Part shown: positions 1 to 7,523 of the stretch, one piece after another
Position numbering within the stretch: the first letter of the stretch is position 1
Layout: each line of letters begins with the position of its first letter
NCBI RefSeq assembly: GCF_009725235.1
Contig: NZ_WJFC01000249.1
Location: forward strand, 1 to 19,083
DNA from: Scytonema sp. UIC 10036
GTDB lineage: Bacteria; Cyanobacteriota; Cyanobacteriia; Cyanobacteriales; Nostocaceae
Length of the DNA stretch: 19,083 nt
Reading direction: 5' to 3'
The notes under the pieces: generated by a model
What the model was told of the DNA's origin: nothing
Databases searched by the model: none
Seen by the model: the letters and a program-made list of their open reading frames with translations, nothing else
Program-made: the position numbers and the translations under genes

Positions 1-16
1 AAACAGTGAAGTGTGT

Positions 17-149
17 CATTGGTCAATTGTCATTGGTCATTTGTCATTAGCCATTAGCAATTAGCCATTAGCCATTATCAATTAGCCATTAGCAATTAGC
101 CATTATCCATTAGCAATTAGCCATTAGCCATTAGCAATTAACCATTGCT
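17..149. repeat. Heptanucleotide tandem array (CATTAGC/AATTAGC type)
   Basis: Eighteen consecutive 7-base units keep perfect register from 17 to 142, with one degenerate unit after them. The first units are CATTGGT-like; the rest are CATTAGC, AATTAGC or CATTATC. Units vary only at a few fixed positions. This is the kind of short tandemly repeated repetitive (STRR) sequence known from filamentous cyanobacteria. The array runs into the 3' end of ycf46: the stop codon (complement of 124-126) and the last few codons lie inside repeat units. Confidence 0.9.
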
Positions 150-1740
150 TTAACTCCTCTACTAGTTGTATGTCATTTGAAGCCGTTCTTGCTCCTGCCC
201 GTGCTGCCCATTGCTTTAAGCCTTCAATTTGTTCGCGAGCTATGGATGCTAAAGGAACTGTTTGCTCGATCGCACGTAAAATATCCTCTGTTGTAAAGTC
301 TCGTCTGTGTCCGCTTTCTTTACCTGAAAATGCTATGTGCATGGCGTCTACAATTACCTGTTCAATCTCTGCACCACTGAAATTATTTGTCTGTTTGGCT
401 AATAAAGACAAATTAAATTCTCTCAGACGGTTTGGACGCAGCCGTTGCAAATGAACTTTAAAAATATCTTGGCGTTCTACTTCTGTTGGTAAATTCAAAA
501 AGAAAATTTCATCAAATCGCCCTTTTCGCAGTAACTCTGCAGGTAAAATTTGCACGTTGTTAGCTGTTGCCACAATGAACACGGGGCAAGTCTTTTCCTG
601 CATCCAAGTGATCAAATTGCCGAATACGCGCCGAGAAGTTCCGGAATCTCCATCAATTCCACTCGTAATGTTGCCAAATGCTTTATCAATTTCATCAATC
701 CATAGCACGCAAGGAGCCATTGCTTCTGTTACCTGAATCATTTGCCGCACTCGGCTTTCACTTTCCCCCACAATTCCGCCAAATAAACGTCCAGAATCCA
801 AACGTAAGAGGGGTAATCGCCATTCATGGGCAATGGTTTTGGCTGATAAGGACTTACCCGTCCCTTGAATTCCTACAAGTAAAATACCTTTAGGGTTCGG
901 TATTCCATAGCGTCTTGCTTCTTCCGTAAAAGTATCTTGTCGTAACTGCACCCACTGCTTGAGTTGATCCAATCCACCTACTCGCTTGAGAGATTCTTGT
1001 GGTGTGAAAAACTCCAAAATTCCTGTCTGGCGGATCGTTCGCTTTTTTTCTTCCAAAACACCACCAATATCAGACTCATTCACCTGCTGTTTTGCTGCTA
1101 GAGCTTTTGCTAAAACTCTCTGAATCCGCGTGCGACTTAAACCTTGACAGGCTTTGACTAGTTGTTCTCTCGCCAAACCAGTCACCTTGAGTTTTTCTGG
1201 TACGACTAACTTCTGGATGAGATAATCAATTTCTGAGGTGTCAGGTAAGGGAAAATCAACCACTGTCACTTCTTCTTGTAACTCAGTGGGAAGTTCTAGA
1301 GTGTTGCTAAGTAATATTAAAGTGTTGCGCGATCGCTTTAACTCCCGTGCCAAGTTTCGTAACTCGCGCATAATAGGGGCATTTCTTTCACTAGTAGGGC
1401 TTTTGATAAACGGGTGCAAATCGCGCAGTACAAAGATGACAGATTGCTTATCGTCAGTTTTGGCGATTCGTGAAAGTGCTGCCATCACTGAACCTTTATC
1501 TGTAGCATTGTCCCCCCAACCACGTACAACGTCCCAAAACAACAGTTGACGAGCGGGTTGAGAACGTGAAGCGACTTGTAACAAAGCTTCCTCAACAGGT
1601 TCCTCTTCCACTGCAATAATGTACAGTAGGGGATAGCGGGCGCGAAGCATCAAATCCAGTTGCTCTACAAGAGCGATATGTAATTTTTTTTCACCGTCAC
1701 TGATGGCATTGTCAGCTCCATTTTGCCGAGAATTCGTCAT
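124..1740 (-). CDS. ycf46: Ycf46-type AAA+ ATPase
   Basis: A 538-residue AAA+ protein of the Ycf46 family, found in cyanobacteria and some plastid genomes. In Synechocystis it has been linked to regulation of CO2 utilisation; its exact substrate is unknown. Residues about 20-240 form the family's divergent N-terminal domain, with a degenerate P-loop-like fold. The active AAA module follows: Walker A GIQGTGKS at about 290-297, Walker B VLWIDE at 345-350, and an arginine-finger segment RKGRFDEIFF near 430. No membrane segment is seen, so it is probably soluble. The start is ATG at 1740, with a poor Shine-Dalgarno. The C-terminus is odd: the last codons (LIANG and stop) are encoded by the heptamer array, so the natural end may have been replaced. 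The gene stands alone, with no operon partner inside the window. Confidence 0.93.
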   Translation of the reverse strand: MTNSRQNGADNAISDGEKKLHIALVEQLDLMLRARYPLLYIIAVEEEPVEEALLQVASRSQPARQLLFWDVVRGWGDNATDKGSVMAALSRIAKTDDKQSVIFVLRDLHPFIKSPTSERNAPIMRELRNLARELKRSRNTLILLSNTLELPTELQEEVTVVDFPLPDTSEIDYLIQKLVVPEKLKVTGLAREQLVKACQGLSRTRIQRVLAKALAAKQQVNESDIGGVLEEKKRTIRQTGILEFFTPQESLKRVGGLDQLKQWVQLRQDTFTEEARRYGIPNPKGILLVGIQGTGKSLSAKTIAHEWRLPLLRLDSGRLFGGIVGESESRVRQMIQVTEAMAPCVLWIDEIDKAFGNITSGIDGDSGTSRRVFGNLITWMQEKTCPVFIVATANNVQILPAELLRKGRFDEIFFLNLPTEVERQDIFKVHLQRLRPNRLREFNLSLLAKQTNNFSGAEIEQVIVDAMHIAFSGKESGHRRDFTTEDILRAIEQTVPLASIAREQIEGLKQWAARAGARTASNDIQLVEELKQWLIANG

Positions 1741-1904
1741 CGATCGCGCCCTACCCTAGTTATTGATTTCCATAGTATGCAGTCAGAGTCGTTAGACAAG
1801 ACATGAGTTGTGCCTCACTCATGCCCCCAGTGTTTTAGAACATTTGTACTTATTAAAATACTCTAGTTAATCGGTTTTGTCTAGATGTTGTGCGTAGCGT
1901 ATGG

Positions 1905-2042
1905 CAATACTACTCGGTTAAGCCTAAAAACACGAAAATGTGTAGGTTGGGTTGAGGAACGAAACCCAACATTTACGAGCATTTGTTGGGTTTCACACAC
2001 GGGTTTACCCAACCTACAAAAATTTTTATCCGAGCAGTATTG
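1905..2042. mobile_element. MITE-like palindromic element
   Basis: About 138 bases bounded by near-perfect terminal inverted repeats: CAATACTACTCGGTTA at 1905-1920 and its inverse at 2027-2042, with two mismatches. Inside, a second nested inverted pair is built on TGTAGGTTGGGTT and AACCCAACCTACA, with AACCCAACA/TGTTGGGTT arms towards the centre. The whole unit can fold into a long hairpin. The internal motif is a widespread dispersed repeat in cyanobacterial genomes. Open frames on both strands here are by-products of the palindrome. CGTATGG occurs just outside both ends (1898-1904 and 2046-2052), but the right copy is four bases away from the end, so a target duplication is uncertain. Confidence 0.75.
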
Positions 2043-2920
2043 GTTCGTATGGTGGCAAAACATCTTTCTTACAAGCTAGTTAAAATCAATCAGTCAGTTG
2101 ATAAGCTCTAATTGCTCTAACTAATGTGTAAATCATTTCTACAAAGATAGCAATCGTTAGCACTACTTTGTAAGCTTAAAGATATCAATAAGTCCCTCTA
2201 GCTATCTCAGTAATAACTACATGAAGGATGGTTCCAGACCTTTTGCTCGTTAGGAAGATCGGCATTGAAACTTTTTAAACCTCTAAAAATTCTTTCTGTC
2301 TCTAAATGCATTTTTACCCTCAATTAAGAATCTGCTTCTACTGCTAAACTAATCTATGGCATTAAAGCAAGCAGTAATAAGAAAGTGTAGATGGTAAAAA
2401 GTAATAGCTACCCAGTAGCTCAAACAAATTAACTGTAAGATACTTTTAGGCTCGTGGTTGCACTATGACTAACGCCGCGCTATGCCTCCTGCATTGGCAT
2501 ATTACGCGTTGCCGCAGGATTGTTATACGCGAACAGCGAAGATAGGGCAACTACAAACATTTTAGGTTTTTTTAAGTTGAAATATTTATAACGGTTGCAA
2601 AAAGATATACATTATGAGTTCTTTTCAAAATCTTACTATTGAAGGATATCGGCGCTTAAATTATTACAGAAGACGCAAACACAGCATCAAAATTTTCGGC
2701 CAGGACAAGAGACGACACAACTACTGTTATGTTGTATTCATCTGCATTTTTGAAATAAATACTTATGGCTTCCATTGCACTAGTATAATTTTACCAACCA
2801 AAAACTCTATCCACTTTGCCAACTAGTGATGCCCAAGTCAAACCTGTAGATATGGAGCATTGTTAGCAATAACCGTTGAGTTTAATATTTTTGGTTGGCA
2901 ATGCCCACCCTACTAGCCAC
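2043..2920. other. Gene-poor intergenic stretch with a decayed ORF and a hairpin
   Basis: No convincing gene is seen. A GC-rich island at 2470-2520 carries an imperfect hairpin (CCTGC at 2488-2492 pairing with GCAGG at 2514-2518, with inner GGCA/TGCC), resembling dispersed cyanobacterial repeats. A plus-strand ORF at 2614-2826 (70 codons) begins SSFQNLTIEGYRRL, which looks like the first strand of an SMC/RecF-like AAA ATPase, but the rest is low-quality sequence with no Walker motif. It is best read as a relic or chance. The end of the stretch (about 2900-2920) has a short GCCCACCCTAC repeat-like motif. Confidence 0.5.
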
Positions 2921-2948
2921 TGGTTACTGGTCACTGGTCACTGAACAA
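2921..2948. repeat. Short heptamer array (TGGTCAC type) at the TPR gene end
   Basis: Units TGGTTAC, TGGTCAC, TGGTCAC and a degenerate TGAACAA follow in 7-base register and end directly at the stop codon of the minus-strand TPR gene (complement of 2949-2951). This is the same class of heptamer as the arrays at 17-149 and 10192-10226. Confidence 0.7.
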
Positions 2949-4796
2949 TTACATACTTTGCCTGTATTCATCTAACAATTGTGGAATGTAATCGTAACCA
3001 TCTACTCCAATGACAGAAATAATTTTAGAACGATTTTGCTGTAGTATCTGACTGAATGCTTCTGCCCCTACCTGTCCTTGCAAAATTGTGAGTAAACCTG
3101 CTGTTTTTCGCCACTCATTTGAGGCAATTTGATTTAACAAATACATTCCCAGAACACCAGTATAAACTGCTTTTTCTTGATTTTGCAGTTGATAGTAAGC
3201 TTCTGCTAAATTAGCTAAATTTAAACCTTGAAGGTATAAATCACCAGAGATTTGTGCTGTTTGCAAGCCGTCTTCTAAATGTTTAATTGCTGCTTGTGGT
3301 TGTCCAATGACTAAGTAAGCAATACCTAAACTGCTGAAACACAAAGCTTTACTTTGTAAATCGCCCAATCTCTCTGATAATGCTAAGCCTTGTTGCAAAT
3401 AGTTAATCGCCATTTCATAGGTTTCTGGTTCTGTTTGTTCTGTCTGCTGTGCTTGCATGACTTCGCTATAACCTAAATTCACCAGAGCATTTGCTTCCCC
3501 TGTACGATCGCCTGTCTGACGGCTCAGTATTAATGCCCGTTGGCTGTAATTAATTGCCTCTGCATACATTTTTTCTGCAACACAAGTGCGGCTGAGGTGA
3601 TTGAAATTGGCGATTTCACAAGCGCGATCGCCTGCATTGCGAGCTATTTCCAGTGCAGCAGTGTGAAACTCTGAGGAACGCCGATACTGCCCCATTGCAC
3701 GCTGAGAATAACCTAAAAGTGTCAAAATTCTGGCTTTTTCTTGAGTTCCTTCTGTTTGTTGCAGTGGTTCATTCAAATAATCTAAGGCATCCCGTAAATA
3801 GCTACCAGAGAAGGAAGCAAAAATTCCTCCATATAGGGGAAAATACGGGCGTTGTGCAAAGGTTCGTAAAATCTGGAGCATAACTTGATGACAAGCCGCG
3901 CTATACAAGGGCGCAGTATTACTAAAACCGTTTGCGAGTAAACTCCAAATGACCGCAAAAGTTAAGTAAGTTGAAATTGACAAATTCGATCCAGCTTTTA
4001 CATTGTAGGGTTGTTGGTCAAACCAATTTACTAACCCTCTTTGTAGGGATTGCAAAATCACTGCAATTTCTACCCAATCACTGAGGCTCATACCACTTCT
4101 TTGTTGGGCAAAATCAATAGCAGATTGTTCCATAGCTAAGGTACGAAACAGTGCTTGGGGTATTTGACTGTTTACCTGCTTTGCCCAAGTTGCCCAAGGA
4201 CCTTTTTCTCCGGGTACACCTCCAAATCCCAGTGTTCCTCGGCTTTGTTCGTACATCCAGCTAATCAAATGATCCTGTAGCCGTTGCCAAGATGTAACAC
4301 CACGGGTAATGCCTTCTGAAATTTGCTGAAAATCAGGATTGGCTTGAGCAAATTGCTGTAGGGATTTTGAGACTTGTTGGATTTGCTGTAAGGTGAGGGG
4401 ATTTTTCCGATTGGGATCGCTTGCTCTTAAGAATGCGGCTAAACGCTCACTTGAATCAGCCAAAGTAATTTCTCTGACTGCAGAAGTAATAGCCTCTGCG
4501 ACTTTGTTTTGCTGCTCGGCGCGTTGCCATTGACTCTGAATAGTCTTCATTGCCCTGAGACTGCGGGTTGCCTTAGCTTGCTTGAGTTCGTCCTTTTCCG
4601 TATCCACTTGTTGCTGGGTGGAGTTGAGGCGATCGCTCAAAACCAACTCAAAAACTTCTCCTGTTCCCGCAGTCACACCCTTGAGCAACATTTGATACAC
4701 TTGCTCTTGAGAGCTAATCTTGCCCTTAAGGGTGCTTTGGACAATTTCGTCGATTAAAGCGAAGTAGCGATCGCGCAATGGCAAAGAGTCAGACAC
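2949..4796 (-). CDS. TPR-repeat protein with cyanobacterial N-terminal domain
   Basis: A 615-residue protein. The C-terminal half (about residues 340-570) holds several tetratricopeptide repeats, visible as helix pairs such as AINYSQRALILSRQTGDRTG, a loading pattern shared with Kinesin-light-chain/LGN-type TPRs, so it probably scaffolds protein contacts. The N-terminal third is helical and rich in Gln and charged residues, with a likely coiled coil around residues 55-105; I do not recognise it as a named domain. No signal peptide is seen. One hydrophobic stretch (around SISTYLTFAVIWSLLANGF) could be buried helix or a single membrane pass. The start is ATG at 4796. The gene is monocistronic as far as can be seen, with a heptamer repeat at its stop. 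The partner and pathway are unknown. Confidence 0.85.
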   Translation of the reverse strand: MSDSLPLRDRYFALIDEIVQSTLKGKISSQEQVYQMLLKGVTAGTGEVFELVLSDRLNSTQQQVDTEKDELKQAKATRSLRAMKTIQSQWQRAEQQNKVAEAITSAVREITLADSSERLAAFLRASDPNRKNPLTLQQIQQVSKSLQQFAQANPDFQQISEGITRGVTSWQRLQDHLISWMYEQSRGTLGFGGVPGEKGPWATWAKQVNSQIPQALFRTLAMEQSAIDFAQQRSGMSLSDWVEIAVILQSLQRGLVNWFDQQPYNVKAGSNLSISTYLTFAVIWSLLANGFSNTAPLYSAACHQVMLQILRTFAQRPYFPLYGGIFASFSGSYLRDALDYLNEPLQQTEGTQEKARILTLLGYSQRAMGQYRRSSEFHTAALEIARNAGDRACEIANFNHLSRTCVAEKMYAEAINYSQRALILSRQTGDRTGEANALVNLGYSEVMQAQQTEQTEPETYEMAINYLQQGLALSERLGDLQSKALCFSSLGIAYLVIGQPQAAIKHLEDGLQTAQISGDLYLQGLNLANLAEAYYQLQNQEKAVYTGVLGMYLLNQIASNEWRKTAGLLTILQGQVGAEAFSQILQQNRSKIISVIGVDGYDYIPQLLDEYRQSM

Positions 4797-4899
4797 TGTA
4801 GCAACCTGAAAGCATTAAAACAATTATGAACTAATTCTCCATAATCGTGCTATTCATCATCAGGTTCTCCTCAACTTGCTAATTGTAGCAAATACAACA

Positions 4900-4918
4900 A
4901 GACTAGCATGGCTAGTCT
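4900..4918. terminator. Possible terminator hairpin downstream of ssuC
   Basis: A perfect 8 bp stem (AGACTAGC and GCTAGTCT) with a three-base loop lies about 45 bases past the ssuC stop. Read on the minus strand it is followed by TTGTTGTATTTG, which is T-rich but not a clean T-run. It may equally be a copy of a dispersed cyanobacterial palindrome. A second short inverted pair, AATGTTT/AAACATT (4951-4970), overlaps the ssuC stop. Confidence 0.4.
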
Positions 4919-4961
4919 CTACAGGGAAGGGGGATAAATTATCGCTCGGCAATGTTTGTGC

Positions 4962-5765
4962 CTAAACATTTTGATAGTTGGGATGCCATTGCAACCAATA
5001 TCTTTCTAACGATCTAGCAACCACATCTGCTAACTTACCAAAGAGGGCGTATAACAAGATACTGAGTACTACCACGTCTGTTTGCATAAATTCTCTGGCA
5101 TTCATTGCCATGTAACCAATCCCAGAATCAGCTGCAATTGTCTCAGCTACAATCAGAGTCAGCCACATGATTCCGAGTGAAAAGCGTACACCAACTAGGA
5201 TTGAAGACATTGCCCCAGGAAGAATAATTCGCCAGAACAAAGCCCAAGGATTTAGACCGTACACTCTACCCATTTCAATTAAACCTGGGTCAACGCTACG
5301 AATCCCGTGAAATGTGTTCAAGTAAATGGGAAACATGACACCCAAAGATACGAGAAATAGTCTGGCTTCATCCCCAATCCCAAACCATAAAATCACCAAG
5401 GGAATTAAAGCCAAATTGGGAATGTTGCGGAGCATCTGAAGCGAAGTGTCTAATAACTTTTCTGCAATAGGGGAGATACCATTAAGCAAGCCCAAAGAAA
5501 ACCCAATACCTCCACCAACTATGAAGCCTGATATAGCTCGAAGTGCGCTAATACTAATATTTCTGAACAGTTCGCCACTTTTAGCAAGTTGAATAGCAGC
5601 ACCGACTACACCTAAAGGAGCGGGTAAAATTCTAGCAGGGATGACTCCTATTGTGGATAAAAATTGCCAAACGACTAGTATGAGTATAGGTACGCCCCAA
5701 GGAATGATGGATTGAATGTGTCGGTTTTTCCAAAAATCGGATTTTAATCTGAGTGCGAGTGTCAT
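4962..5765 (-). CDS. ssuC: Aliphatic sulfonate ABC transporter permease SsuC
   Basis: A 267-residue inner-membrane permease of the SsuC/TauC/NrtB type (BPD_transp_1 fold). Hydrophobic helices are visible near residues 20-37, 65-85, 115-145, 180-215 and 225-245. The cytoplasmic EAA-type coupling loop is present as EMGRVYGLNPWALFWRIILP, which contacts the ATPase SsuB. The N-terminus has the family pattern RILPAPLGVVGAA. Length is typical. It is the last gene of the cluster and starts eight bases after the ssuD stop, so it is translated from the same message. Its ATPase partner ssuB is not adjacent but about 5.7 kb upstream. NrtB or a general SsuC/TauC paralogue is possible in principle, but the neighbouring ssuD, tauD and ssuA favour sulfonates. 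Confidence 0.93.
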   Translation of the reverse strand: MTLALRLKSDFWKNRHIQSIIPWGVPILILVVWQFLSTIGVIPARILPAPLGVVGAAIQLAKSGELFRNISISALRAISGFIVGGGIGFSLGLLNGISPIAEKLLDTSLQMLRNIPNLALIPLVILWFGIGDEARLFLVSLGVMFPIYLNTFHGIRSVDPGLIEMGRVYGLNPWALFWRIILPGAMSSILVGVRFSLGIMWLTLIVAETIAADSGIGYMAMNAREFMQTDVVVLSILLYALFGKLADVVARSLERYWLQWHPNYQNV

Positions 5766-5773
5766 GGTTACCT

Positions 5774-6919
5774 CTAGGAAGCTGTTGGTTGTGGTTGCAA
5801 TAAATTAGATGCGGAGGCGAATTCGTTGTCAGGATCGAATTCAGATTGCGATATGACAGTGGGAAGAGAGCTTAAAGGTAGGCGTGGAAATACTAATTCA
5901 GCAACTCGATAAGCTTCTTCTAAAGAAGGATACCCGGATAACACAAAGGTATCAATTCCTAAGTCAGTGTATTCCAGCATTCGTGCAGCAACTGTGTCAG
6001 GATTTCCTACTAAAGCAGTCCCTGCACCCCCACGTACTAAGCCAATACCCGACCATAAATTGGGGCTAATTTCCAGTTGCTCGCGATTGCCTTTGTGGAG
6101 TTCTACCATGCGGCGTTGACCTTCGGATTGCGATCGCACAAACTTTTCTTGGGCTGTAGTTATAGTTTTGCCATCCAAATATTTAATTAAATCGTTAGCA
6201 GCATCCCAAGCTTGTTGGGTTGTTTCTCTAACAATAACGTGTAAACGAATACCGAACCTTACAGTTCTGCCATTTCCTGCTGCTAATCGCCGCACCTTAG
6301 CTATTTTTTCAGCAACTTGTTGTGGTGGTTCACCCCAAGTTAAATACACGTCAATATGTTTTGCTGCTACTTCAATTGCTGCATCTGAAGAACCACCAAA
6401 ATATAAAGTTGGATGAGGTTTTTGTACGGGAGGAAATTGAAGTTTTGCTCCTTCAATCTTCAAATGACGACCACTAAAGTGTACCGTTTCTCCATGCATG
6501 AGCGATCGCCAAACAGTCAAAAATTCATCAGTCAATTCATAACGCTCATCATGAGATAAAAACACCCCATCCTTAGCCAATTCTTCTGCATTACCACCAG
6601 TCACCACATTCAGGATAATTCTCCCCTGAGAAATTTGGTCAAAAGTAGCCGCCATCCTTGCAGATAAGGAGGGTGACATAATAGATGGACGAAAAGCTAC
6701 GAGAAACCGCAAACGTTGCGTAACAGGAATTAAAGAAGCAGCAACAATCCAAGTATCTTGTTTTTGTCCCGTTCCAATCAACATCCCTCCATAACCGAGT
6801 TGATCGACAGCTTGAGCGATTTGAGACATATAAGGATACGTCGCGTCCCTTCTACCAATTTTTGTACCTAAGTAGCGTTCATCCCCTTGAGTTGGTAAGT
6901 ACCAAAAAACATCTACCAT
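5774..6919 (-). CDS. ssuD: FMNH2-dependent alkanesulfonate monooxygenase SsuD
   Basis: LLM-class (bacterial luciferase-like TIM barrel) flavin monooxygenase that cleaves alkanesulfonates to aldehyde and sulfite using reduced FMN from a separate reductase. From the ATG at 6919 the protein is 381 residues, the same length as E. coli SsuD, and begins [18 protein letters not shown]. Family signatures are strong: [29 protein letters not shown] (the active-site Arg and His), [12 protein letters not shown] and [12 protein letters not shown] (the active-site Tyr). The cysteine at position 54 of the E. coli enzyme is absent: the loop reads TGQKQDTW, one residue shorter. The start is supported by AGGGGAAGGA seven bases upstream. 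The open frame continues in phase upstream to 7267 or 7288 through a repeat and an SsuA remnant (see the pseudogene entry), so a longer fused product of up to 504 residues is also possible. Confidence 0.92.
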   Translation of the reverse strand: MVDVFWYLPTQGDERYLGTKIGRRDATYPYMSQIAQAVDQLGYGGMLIGTGQKQDTWIVAASLIPVTQRLRFLVAFRPSIMSPSLSARMAATFDQISQGRIILNVVTGGNAEELAKDGVFLSHDERYELTDEFLTVWRSLMHGETVHFSGRHLKIEGAKLQFPPVQKPHPTLYFGGSSDAAIEVAAKHIDVYLTWGEPPQQVAEKIAKVRRLAAGNGRTVRFGIRLHVIVRETTQQAWDAANDLIKYLDGKTITTAQEKFVRSQSEGQRRMVELHKGNREQLEISPNLWSGIGLVRGGAGTALVGNPDTVAARMLEYTDLGIDTFVLSGYPSLEEAYRVAELVFPRLPLSSLPTVISQSEFDPDNEFASASNLLQPQPTAS

Positions 6920-7267
6920 TATGTTATCCTTCCCCTGTTTACTTCTAGATTTAGAGATTGGGGATTGGGGAGACAAGGGAGAGGGGGTAGACAAGGTAGA
7001 ACTTGCTGGAAATGGTGCCCAGTCTACAGCAACTCCTAAAGCTTGAAGACGTGGTTCTAAAACTCCTTTGAGCCTAACAATATCCCCAGAAGTTTGATAG
7101 CCCATTCGGACTACATTTGTTTTAAATCCAGAAGGTTTTGTTTGGGCTTGCGCTTTCTCTAGAAAATCCCCAATAAGGGTAACTGAAAAACTAGATAATC
7201 CTAATAAAGAGTATTGTGTGAAGTTTTTTAAAAATTTGCGTCGTTGTTGTAAAAACTGCTCATCCAT
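6920..7267 (-). pseudogene. Truncated ssuA 5' end fused in frame to ssuD
   Basis: From ATG 7267 the frame encodes a twin-arginine signal ([10 protein letters not shown], then a hydrophobic core and AQAQT), followed by the mature start of a sulfonate-binding protein: [17 protein letters not shown] and [13 protein letters not shown] complete SsuA continues with a GP-LLEALNAG-type segment. Here homology stops at about 7004 and is replaced by a Ser/Pro-rich low-complexity stretch encoded by a dispersed CT-rich repeat (about 6950-7003), after which ssuD begins in the same frame with no stop. About three quarters of the binding protein is therefore missing, so it cannot bind ligand. It differs from the intact SsuA at 8430-9533, which is a lipoprotein with a different N-terminus. 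An AGGAGA lies upstream of the ATG at a rather long spacing; a GTG at 7288 is an alternative start. Confidence 0.85.
6950..7003. repeat. Low-complexity GA/CT repeat inside the ssuA-ssuD junction
   Basis: The plus strand is almost all G and A, with the words GGGAGACAAGG and AGAGGGGGTAGACAAGG. The same words occur at 18994-19040 inside the membrane protein gene. On the coding strand it is in frame and encodes [14 protein letters not shown]. Confidence 0.75.
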
Positions 7268-7312
7268 AATTTTTGCCGATCTCCTCACTTTCGTTTAGTT
7301 TTGTTAGGGGTT

Positions 7313-7344
7313 ACACATAGCTCTCTTATTGAAGGCTATGGTGT
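7313..7344. promoter_or_regulatory. Inverted repeat upstream of the ssuA'-ssuD frame
   Basis: ACACATAGC (7313-7321) pairs with GCTATGGTGT (7335-7344), with one bulged base and a 13-base loop. The palindrome GTGTACAC (7341-7348) overlaps the right arm. It lies about 45-75 bases upstream of the ATG at 7267, a position suiting an operator or a leader hairpin for ssuD-ssuC. No regulator can be assigned. Confidence 0.3.
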
Positions 7345-7405
7345 ACACACAAGTTTGAAATAGTTAATAGATCGAAGTTCTAGTGTTAGTTTTACCCCAC
7401 CCTAG

Positions 7406-7464
7406 CCCTCCCCTTGTAAAGGGGAGGGAACTGGAAATTCAATTTCCCCCCTTTATAAGGGGGG
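7406..7464. repeat. Double G/C-run palindrome between tauD and ssuD
   Basis: Two compact hairpins follow each other. CCCTCCCCTT GTA AAGGGGAGGG occupies 7406-7428, and CCCCCCTT TAT AAGGGGGG occupies 7444-7466 or so. A further unpaired GGGGGG run follows. This is a common dispersed cyanobacterial intergenic palindrome. Its position after the tauD stop means it may also end or attenuate the upstream transcript and protect the 3' end. Confidence 0.7.
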
Positions 7465-7523
7465 ATTAAGGGGGGTAAGTCCAACTTGTACTGAACAAAT
7501 TTGGCAATCATTGTATTCCTACC

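Noticed and set aside
1881..2079. Two opposite ORFs of 60 and 64 codons
   Set aside because: They mirror each other across the MITE-like palindrome and have no protein-like features beyond it.
2694..2711. FRPGQE in an alternative plus-strand frame, resembling a RecQ helicase motif
   Set aside because: Only six residues match and no other RecQ motif is near; chance is the simpler explanation.
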